37,411 nucleotides of DNA from the NCBI GenBank assembly GCA_036821485.1, contig DAISJM010000031.1, positions 1-37,411 on the forward strand, read 5' to 3'. Numbering within the stretch: the first letter of the stretch is position 1; every line of letters begins with the position of its first letter. Of this stretch, positions 1 through 9,200 are shown piece by piece. A model generated the notes under the pieces. That model was not told where the DNA came from and ran no database searches. It saw nothing but the letters and a program-made list of their open reading frames with translations. The DNA is from DAISJM01 sp036821485 (lineage in GTDB: Bacteria; Verrucomicrobiota; Kiritimatiellia; CAIQIC01; JAGNIJ01). The position numbers and the translations under genes are program-made.

Positions 1-3000
1 GCGTGGAAGCAGCAAGCGTGCTGGACGGCCTCGGCAAGCCGACCACCTCAACCCATCGCGATCCGTCGTATCGGTACACATTGGTCTGCGGCAGGAAGTA
101 GGTCTGGTCTCCGGCAATCACATAGACGTCGTTGTCCAACACAGCGGACGCCATATCGCCTCGAGAATCAGGCAGTCCAGCCACATTGATCCATGAAGTT
201 CCGTTGAAGCGGCACACGTTGGTCACCATGTTGAACCCGTCAATGCTGCCCCCTATGGTGTACAGGTTCGAACCCACCGCCTTGTTCTCATGGAAGACGC
301 GCCCCTCCGGTAGACCTGCGCCCTCGGACCATTGTGCGCCGTCGTACTCGAAAACATTGGTGCGGCTGCCCCCGCTGAGCCCAAGACCGCCGGTGAGATA
401 CATCTTCTCCAACATCACGGCGCCAGCCCCATAGTGCCGGTTTTCCGGCAGTCCTGCCACTTCGGTCCAGTTAGTCCCGTCAAACCGATAAACGTTCGTC
501 GGGTAGTAGTGTCCCATGACGTAAATGGCTGAGTCGTAGGTGATGGCAGCCATCCATCCCATGGGTTGAGGCAATCCTGCTGCCTCTGTCCAGTTGGTCC
601 CGTCGAACGCGTACACATTCGTTTGAACGTTCCAATCCGGATCATTCCCGCCAATCGCATATATTTTCCCGTGCAGCGTGGCAGCCTCCAGATTAGCCCG
701 AGGGGCGGGCAACCCCGCGACTTCCGTCCAAGAACCGCCCGAGTTGTCCCAGATGAATCCCGCCGCGTTATATGTGTACGCGTTGCTGACCACGAGGTCG
801 CCGTCCGACTGAATCACCAAGTCGCCCAGCCCCGGCGCGCCCGCGCCCGCCCGCACGCTCACCCAGTTCGTGCCCTGATCCAGAATCGTTGCCGCGATTC
901 CGCACAGCGTTACGTTTGTGATGCTTGCTCCGTCGCCGATCCGGCCGTTGGTGATCAGGACCTCATTCCCACCCGCGGCCGGACCGCTGAGCGGATTCAC
1001 TGCAAAAGCCTTCACCAGATTCGTAACGGCCGCCGCAGGATTCCAATTGCCGTTGCCCGCCTGCGACGCCGCCACCAACACATCGCCGGCGCCGGTGAAC
1101 GTCAGGTTCGTTCCGTTGAGCGCGCCGGGCCCGGAGACCACCGCGAACTCCGCCACCGGCAACCCGGAACTTGCCGTCGCCGCCAACGCAACAACCCTAT
1201 TCGTGAGTTGCGGCTGGAGAGCGGGGAAACTAATCGACTGATCCGCCTTCGCAACCGTCAACGTGCCCGTCGCCGCACCCTGATACATCACCTCGTTGAC
1301 GACCCCCGTCACTACATATATCCCCGCCGCCTGTGGTGAGCTTGCCGAACCATCGTACGTGATGTTGACCGTCAATCCTGTCGGGCTTGTGGTCGCCGTC
1401 ACCACTCGTGGCGAACCATTGTACGTCTGCTCCAGGTCATGCAGCGTCACCGTCGCCGTGGCCTTCGTCACGGTGAACGAGTTCGTGACAGCCGCCGCGG
1501 CATAGTTGGTGTCGCCCGCCTGCGAGGCCACGATGCGCACCGTACCCGCGCCGTTGAACGAGAGGTTCGTCACGCCGGAAATGACCGCAGGCCCGCTCCC
1601 GACCGCAAAAGTCACGGGCAGGCCCGAGCTGGCTGTCGCAGCCAGGCCCAACTTGTTCGTCGTCTCCTGCGTCGCGATGGCCGGGAAGTTGATCGTCTGC
1701 GGCGTGCCGAGCACGGTCAGTGTCGCTGTGTTCACGCCCGCGAACATCGCGGTGTCGACCTGCCCGGTGACCGTATAGGTTCCGGCGTTGAGTGGTGCCG
1801 ACGCGCTGCCATCATACGTGATGGTGACCGGCAAGCCCGTCGGTGTCGTGGTCGCCGTCACCACTCGCGGCGTGCCGTCGCGCTCCTGCACGAGATTGGT
1901 GAAGGCGATGTACGCCGTTGCCTTCGTCACTGTGATGCTGTTCGTGATGGTGGGTGCGACATCGTAATAAATGTTTCCGAGTTGCCACCCGATCACCTTC
2001 ACCACGCCCGTGCCTGTGAAGGACAAGTTCGTGGCGCCCGTGACAACGCCGGGCCCGGAATAGGCGCTGAAGGTGACCGGCAGGCCGGACGAGGCGATCC
2101 CCGACAACCCACTTTGTTCGTGGTGAGTTGCGGGCCGGGATTGGGAAACGAGATGGTTTGTGGACGCCGGATCACGTTGAGGGTGATCGGAACCCGGAGC
2201 GGGCTGTTGGTCGCGCCCGGAACCGTGATCACACTCGTCGCGGTATACGTGCCCAGATCGAGGCCGGCCACCGACACCGACGCGGTGAAGGTCTGGCTGT
2301 TCTGGAAAGCGAGCGTCCCCGCAGACGGACCACCGAGCGTCAGCCAGTTGGTGGGTCCGGCGCCGAAGGTCAGGTTTCTGGAAAAGTCCATGCCGCTGCT
2401 TCCGACACTCTGGAGCGAGAACGTCTGGGCCGCTGGATTGGAGCCATCGTAATAAGCCGTGAACGTCAGCGACGCCGAACTCATACGCGGCTCCGGTGGC
2501 GCGGTCAAGTCGCTCGAGATCACGTCCAGTTGGACAGCCGCCCCGTTCCACGTGTTGTCCCACACGTATTCCTGGATCGCCACCCAGATCGGAGTCCCCG
2601 CCGGAATGCCGAACGCCCCGAGATTGATCGTGTACTGGTTCCACGGAGGAAACTGGCCGGGCCATGAACCCTTGGCGAAGATGTTTGTGAGAGCCACGAT
2701 GGTGAAGTTCGCCGGCGCGGGACCGGCGGTCGAGATGCGGACGCGTACTTCGTCCGGGTAGTTCGTGAAGTTGAACCGCAGCCAGTAGCTCAGGGAGGAC
2801 GTCGCCGTCAGGCCGGTCAACCGTGGCGAAATCAGCCACTGGTCGTTATGATAGCCCTCGGCGGGCCCACCCCCCGTGTCCCACGAGCAGTAGGCGTTGC
2901 GCGTTCCAGCTCCGGCCGTCGGCGGAACCGAACTCGTACCATTGCCCCAACCAGGGAGCGGCATGACACCAATCGGCAACTGATACCAGCCCGAGCCGCC

Positions 3001-3207
3001 CAGCAGATTCGTCTTGATCCAGCCCGGCGGCGGAACGCCGTATTCGAACGATTCTAACATCTGGCCGAACGAGGGGAGAACAAGAAGGAATATGAGAACC
3101 GCCGCAAGAATGAATTTTTCCAGGGGTTGCCTGCCCGAGCCGCCGCCCTGCGGCCGAGGGAAAATCAGGACGCACTTTTTCCAATCCTTGGAAAAAATGC
3201 CATTCAC
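1..3207 (-). CDS. Secreted adhesin-like protein with MBG, IPT/TIG and Kelch repeats; frameshifted and cut by the window edge
   Basis: The function is unknown; the domains suggest a surface or secreted carbohydrate- or matrix-binding protein. In order it has a hydrophobic signal segment (core AAVLIFLLVLPSFG), a cleaved-adhesin/choice-of-anchor-like beta domain (about 2500-3050), a BACON-like domain (about 2180-2480), MBG-type modules with PQTI(S/N)FP starts (about 1000-2167), an IPT/TIG domain (about 800-1000) and six Kelch-like units ending in variants of WTEVAGLP (positions 32-740). Frame is lost between 2107 and 2108: the upstream frame ends at 1999, but one added base restores a stop-free frame down to position 1, with TTNKVGLSG matching TTNKLGLAA of the next module. 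I chose the GTG at 3207 because AAGGAG lies 7 nt upstream. An ATG at 3237, or a later non-ATG start nearer the signal segment, is also possible. The 82-nt gap to the preceding gene on the strand shows no clear promoter. Confidence 0.75.
32..745 (-). repeat. Kelch-like repeats (six units) in the adhesin-like protein
   Basis: The restored frame shows a repeated unit of roughly 120-150 bases with TNVY-x-FDGTNWTEVAGLP-like cores: WTEVAGLP near 717-740, WTEAAGLP near 570-600, WTEVAGLP near 450-475, WSEGAGLP near 315-335, WINVAGLP near 170-190 and WVEVVGLP near 32-55. IYAIGG, MYLTGG and LYTIGG supply the Gly-Gly typical of Kelch blades. Six blades would form a nearly complete beta-propeller; more may lie beyond position 1. 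Confidence 0.75.
1000..2167 (-). repeat. In-frame MBG module repeats, period 459 bp (153 codons)
   Basis: Two full modules (about 1709-2167 and 1250-1708) and a shorter third (about 1000-1249) each open with PQTISFP, PQTINFP or DQSISFP. The 20-base string at 1389-1408 recurs identically at 1848-1867, exactly 459 bases away. CCTTCGTCA recurs at 1462 and 1921 with the same offset. The period is a multiple of three, so gain or loss of a module would keep frame. Confidence 0.8.
2107..2108 (-). other. Single-base frameshift inside the adhesin-like gene
   Basis: On the minus strand the codons run ACC ACG AAC AAA GTG GG then TTG TCG GGG ATC GCC. One base is missing after GTGGG. Adding one base gives TTNKVGLSG followed by SSGLPVTF, the same phrase as the next module. 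It is either a real inactivating deletion or a sequencing/assembly error. No slippery heptamer is visible that would suggest programmed frameshifting. Confidence 0.75.
3176..3196. repeat. 21-bp palindrome TTTTTCCAA-TCC-TTGGAAAAA
   Basis: A perfect 9-bp inverted repeat flanks a 3-base centre. It falls between the possible start codons of the adhesin-like gene (3237 or 3207) and its signal peptide, and in two minus frames it translates as IFSKDWKK or FFQGLEK. From memory, peptides of this sort are common at mis-called starts in Lentisphaerae, Kiritimatiellota and Verrucomicrobia, which suggests a dispersed repeat. I see only one full copy here. Confidence 0.6.
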
Positions 3208-3289
3208 CCCGCCGCTCCTTGATGTACGACGACGCATGGATTGCCGGACTTGTAGAACAAACGCCGTGCGAAATCAACGTAATCCGCGC

Positions 3290-6200
3290 CTACTGCGGCA
3301 ACTGCACGCGTACGCGGTAAAAACGATTCGTGACCTGCGATGGATCAGGGTCGGTCAGCGCGCCGTCGTCCAGCCACTGCACCGTGCCGCCGGTGCCCAG
3401 AATCGCGTTGCTGTTTGCGACCGACCATGACTGGCTTAGCAGCGACGTGTTCTGGTAGCTGATGAAATAATCGCGATTCTGCTTCGTCGCGAATCTGACC
3501 ACAATGCCTGTCGGCGACGGGTTGGCAACGGTGGCGCTCAGGAAGTCGTTGATGTTCTTCGGGTCCGTGCCGGCGATGTACTCGTGGGCGTTCGGCACGA
3601 GATCGAGGTCCGCGTCCGCGGCGCCATCCGCATTACTCAACGCGCCGAAGCCCTGCACATCTTCATACGTGTTCGGCATGCCGTCGCCGTCCCAGTCCGA
3701 CGGCGTCGCGCGGAAGCCGAGCGAGAAGCTGAAGCTGTTTGTACCGAACAATTCCACCTGGTGCGTCTGCGCCTGGTTGCGCATGCGCAGGGAATAGTTC
3801 GTATAACCGTTGCCGTCGTCACGCGCGACCGCGTTGAACGCGGCCGTGTTCCCGAGGTCGTGGTAACCCGCGAAGGCTTCCACGGTGGTGCTGTAATTCG
3901 TGTTCACCACGCGAACCTGGGCGCCATCGTTGACCTCGCCGCCGAGGGTCTGCTGGCCGTTGAGCAACAGGTCGTAGAGATTCGGCGAGAACCCGTTGCG
4001 GATATACAGCGTTTGTCCCGCCAGCACGCCGCCCACCGTGTAGCTCACGTTGAACTTCCAGCTCTTCGGCGCCAGCGTTACAAGCTTCACAATCGCGCCG
4101 TCGGAGGATGTCGCTCGCCAGCCGTTCGTGCGGTCGGAGAATGCGTAGAGGTCGTTCACGTATTTCGTCGTGCCCGCCCACCAGTCCTTCAGGCACGAGG
4201 TGCGGAATGAGCCGATGGATCCATTCGCCAGAATGTTCGTCGCGCCCTCTTCCTCGTTGTCCGATCCCGCGTAGGCCGCGAGGTTGCCCGACGCCTGGAA
4301 CACTTCGCCACCGAGGATGTCGCGCACCCACACCGCAATCAGCCTTCCGCCGCTGCGCTCGAAGAGGCCGAACAGGCGGTCGTTGTAGAGCAGGTATTCG
4401 TTCTCGCCGTCGAGGTCCACATCCTCCGCGGCCGTCTGCGTATTGGTCAATTGCGCCGCGATGGACTCCCACTGATCGACGCGCTGGTACACCGCGGCCA
4501 TGCGCGTTTGCGACTGCGCGATCCGGGAGAAATCAGCCAGCGTGTCGTAGCTCGTGTCGGGATAGGCAAAATCGCCGATGGCAAACTTGGACATGTTCAC
4601 CGGGTTCTGGCTCTGGTTGTGGTAGGCCGTCTCAAACACGGAGGCATACATGACCGCCTGCGCCAGCTTCGACAGCCCGCCGCCCGGCAAACTCACCACG
4701 CGATCCCACGCCGTACTGACGATGCCACCGTAGTACAGCATGCCGTAGTCCGACGGCAGATTCGTGCCGGGACGGATCTGGAAACGGTGACCGTTCAGCC
4801 CCTGGTTCAGCCCCGAGCCCATGTACCAGTTGTCGTAGTTGTCCTGCGACGAGTACTGCACCCAGTCATGCGAGACTTTCTCCAAGGTCAACCCCGTGCC
4901 GCGATCGACCTCGTTCCACGCGTCGCCCGTGGCGTCCGGCGGCAGCGAGATGTCGATCTCCTGGTCCGCGATGGCGTCCGGCGTCACCAGCTCCACCCAC
5001 CCACGGCTGGCCAGCCAGCGGATGATCTTGTCGTAGGCATTGGCCTGGCCAAGATCGGTAAAATCTTCCCAGTTGTAGAAAAGCGTCAGGACCTGCGGAT
5101 GCTGCCCGCTCCAGTAGCCGGTACGCGCGCGGCGATTCAAGATCTCGCGGAACTGCATCGCCGGGCCGTTGTCCTCGGTGCTGAAACGGAACTCGTTCGC
5201 GCGTCCGGAAATCGCCACGCACTTCACTCCATTGATTCGGTTGACGCGATAGGCATCTTCGCCCACCGACGAGTTATAGCCGAACCACTGGCGCAAATGC
5301 TGAACCTGATCAATGAAGGTATAGCTGAATCCCAGCGCCGTAATCTTCGATAACACATCCGCGTCCACCAAACGCTCCGGCGTCCAGAACACTTTGCGCG
5401 AGACCGAACCCGCCCCATAGATCGACGCGAGGAACTCGTCGGCCAGCGCAACGTTGTTCGAGTTAAACTCCTTCGTGAAGTACGGCAACATGTGGTCCGA
5501 GAACGTGCTCGCCACGAGATCCACGACACCCGTGGCGGCGAGGTCGCCAATGCGCCGGTTCAGCGCCGGTCCGTCGCGCCATGCCGGGCTCACGTTCGTG
5601 TCCACCCGCGCCCACTGCAGGGCCGAGGCCAAGGTCGGGGTGATGTGCATCGTCACCGGCACGCCATACGCCTGATGCACATCCAGCGGCCTGTAGTAAC
5701 CACCTCCCGCGCCGGTATTTACATAATTCTGGATCACCCGGCCCGGCTGGTTGTGCTGGTTGCCGTGAACGAGGGAGATGATCTTGATCCGTTTGCCGCG
5801 ATCGTTGTCGGCGTTGATGCCGACCCATTGCGAGAGCGTGGTCAACGCGATGCGTCCTTCGTAACGAAGGCGGTCGACATCGCCCTTCTCGATCCCGGCG
5901 AAATCTTCGGCGATCCAATCGGTGCGGATCGAGTCCTGGATGTCCGGCCCGTCGAGTTCGCCCGGTCCATCGACGGTGCCGTCGCGCGTGGTGAACACCT
6001 GGTAGCTCAGCGACGCCGGGTTGCCGTTCCAGCCGGCATCGATCAGCGCCTGCCGGCTGATGGAAAACTCCACCGAATCGAGATCGGAATTGAAGTACGC
6101 CTTCTTGAATCCATTCGCGTGCGCTTTCGTGCGCGCTTCCACATCGTCCGGACTGATCACGATGTCGTCGGCAAGAGTAGTGGTATCCCAACTGCCGGGC

Positions 6201-9200
6201 TTGTTGACGTAGACCGTTCCATTGTTGCCGTCGTAGACCGCCACCGTCACTTCCCAGCGCATATCCGTCAGGCAGTCCACTCCGTCGACGAGCTTGCGTT
6301 CACCGACTGCCTTGTTGCCGGTGTCGATGACCACATAAATGTCCAGCCCGCTGTCCTCGGCACGCGCCTGAAGGTTATGCATGTCCACGCGGAAACAGAA
6401 CGTGCCATCGCCGCCGTTGCTGATCGAGCCGCCGTCGTGCGCGTAGAACGCCACGAGGTCGCGCGACGATTCCAGCCCGTCGCTCGCCCACGGCCGGTAA
6501 TACACATCGCCCCCACTGCTTTGCTCCAGCACGTCATACGGGTCGAGCGCGATCAAGTCGCGGTACGTCCAGTCCGTGAATTCGTTGCGGTTGAGTACGG
6601 CGCCGACGGTCACCGGCGTCCCGGTGCCGATAATGATTTGCCCCTGCGGCGGCGGCTCGCCACTGTCGGGCCAGCGCGGATTGGTGCCGCTGATCAGCTC
6701 GGAGAGGTTTGAAATTCCGTCTTCATCCGGATCGCCCGCCGCGCCGTTCGTAACGCTGCCGTCACCCGCCGTTGCGGTCCGCAGGCTGTTCGAGCCGTTA
6801 TCGAGAGGGTCGAGGTTGTACGACACTTCCCAGCCGTCCGGCAGGCCATCACCATCGGTGTCCCTGTTGAGCGGATCGGTTTCCGCCCACTCCTCGCCGG
6901 CATCGTAGACGCGGTTTGAATTCGTATCGCCGGCGATGCGTCCGTTGAAGTCCTTGTCCTCGCCCCAGCCATCGCTCAGATCGTCATCATCGGTGTCCGC
7001 GTTGTTCGGGTCGGTCTCCGTCCATGTGTCGCTCGCGTCGAGCGAGCGGTCGGGCCAGTCGCGTTCGAGCCAAGGCTCCCAGTCGGGCTGGATGATCGCT
7101 CCGTCGCCGTCCACCCAGCCGTTGCGATTCGCATCTTCGACGCCGTCCGGCAAGCCGTCGTAGTCCGAGTCCGGGTTGTTTGGGTCGGTGGTCGAGCCGG
7201 CCTTGAGATCGGTCTTGCTGCCCTGGTCGGGCGCGGAGACGCCGGGCACTTTGCCGTAGTTGTCGGCGGTGTTGTAGAACGGCGGATCGAGATCGCCGAT
7301 GAAGTTCTTGAAGCCATCGCCATCGGTATCGACCGCGGTATCCGTCTGGTTCGTGTCCGCATTGCGCCAGCCGCATTCCAAACCGTCCGGCAGGCCGTCA
7401 CCGTCGCTGTCCGGGCTTTGCGGCTTGGTCTTTCCGTAGATATACCAGACGTGCACATCACCGTTGTTCCACGTGCTGAAGTCCGTCGACGGCAGCTCGC
7501 GTGGCGTCGCTTCGTTGTAGTCCGACAACCCGTCGTCATCGTCATCCGCGTCGTTGGTGTTCGAGTTGACCGTCTCGCGCAGGATGACGCGGACATCGCG
7601 CAGGACGTAGGCCTCCACGGTGTTCGTGTTGCCGTCCACGTCGGCATCCGCGCGAAGCTGGAAGGTTCCTTCGATATCCGCCGCGTTGTTGGTCAGCGGG
7701 AAGCTCCACAGGAAATCCCACGTCTTGAGATTTCCGTTCGTGGCGGGGTTGCCCGCGACCTCGGCCAGCGTACCGGTGCCGATGGTGAAGTAGACGTTCA
7801 CGTCCTGCGCCGTGGAGGCCACCTCCACCTGCACCGTGTACTGCCGGTCATTCGTCGTCGGCGCGGCCACATCCGGGAACGTGATGTAGAACGGGTTCTG
7901 CTGATCGTCGAGAATCGGCGGCGTGACGAAATCCATGTACGGCGTGTCAACCGGCTGCGCGAGGATCCGGCGGTAGGCGGCAAGTTCGGGATACGGATCG
8001 CGGTTGAAGAGCACCTCGATCGTATGCTGGTGATCCGGCACGCCGTCGTAGAGATTCGGGATCGCGAACGCAAGCGCGTGATAATCCCACGTTTCGTTGT
8101 AGACGATGTTATACGACGATCGCGCCTGAACGTTGCTGTCGATGCTCAGGGTGAAACAGTTGATAAGGTCGTTCGAGGAAATGCCATCCGCGAGTGCCTT
8201 GCTGAAATAGGCCTTGAGTCCATAGCCCGCGCCCACCACCTGCCCGTCGACCGGCGGCCATGCAATATACATTCGCACGTCCGGCCCACGCGTGTTCACC
8301 GTCCGCGTCAGCGTGGTGAAATGCCCGGCGGCATCGCCGAGGCTCATGTTCGTCGACGAGGTGATCTCGCACAGGCGGACCTCGATCGTCGCGGAATTGC
8401 TGGCCGGGATGTTGACGTAATCGAACCGCCATTCATTCGGATATGGCGTCTTGGTCCATGGGTTTGCACTGACCTGCACAGCCTTGACCCACGCCCCGTT
8501 TCCGTAGGATGCGCCGGTGGCCGAATCGTCGTTGTTGGTCTCGGTGTCCGTGATGCGATACCACGCCTCCTTGACGGTGCGGTCGCCCCGCACGACGAGG
8601 CCATAGCGCGAGCCATAGAGCGTGTCGCCATCCGATGCCGGATAGATGATAGCCCCCGACGGCGTCGCGGCATCGAGATAGAAGGTCTGCACGAAGGTGT
8701 TGTAGATCGCCGCGCCGTCGGAGCGGCCAAGAAACGCGCGCACGCTCAACACATGGGTGCCCTCGACCAGCCCCGTGGACATGACCCCGTAGTCGGCGTT
8801 CGGGAAGTACGGCGCGGTGGCCGCGTTGAAATTTGTGACACGCCACTCGCCCATCATGCTCGTTTTGCGTGTGATGTCGTTCCAACTGTTGGGGAACGCA
8901 ACGTCCCAGCCCACGCCGTTCTCGCCCTGCCGCTTTGAGGTGCCGATCTTGTAGCGGAGGATCGCTCCGTTCGTCATTGCGGGAAGGGTTGTCGTCCACC
9001 ACTGGACGGTCCCATCCGCCGCGTCAGCCCCACCGAGCGTCATCTCTTTGACCTGCGTTGTCTTGATGCCACCACCACCCGCGCCCTCCGGCCACGTCTG
9101 GCCGTCGGTCGTGTAGTAGAAATGCACGCGGGTGAATTGGCCGCTGTGGCCGACTTTGACCCAGACGGTGATGTTGGAATTGACGGCATTCTGCGGCAGC

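Noticed and set aside
566..2667. Plus-strand open frames opposite the adhesin-like gene
   Set aside because: The minus strand gives coherent MBG, IPT and Kelch repeats once one base is restored; the plus-strand products are low-complexity Arg-rich shadows.
6690..7560. CRISPR-like array
   Set aside because: The regularly recurring GTCGCCGTC-type strings encode DxDxDG protein repeats on the minus strand and are in frame, imperfect and unevenly spaced.
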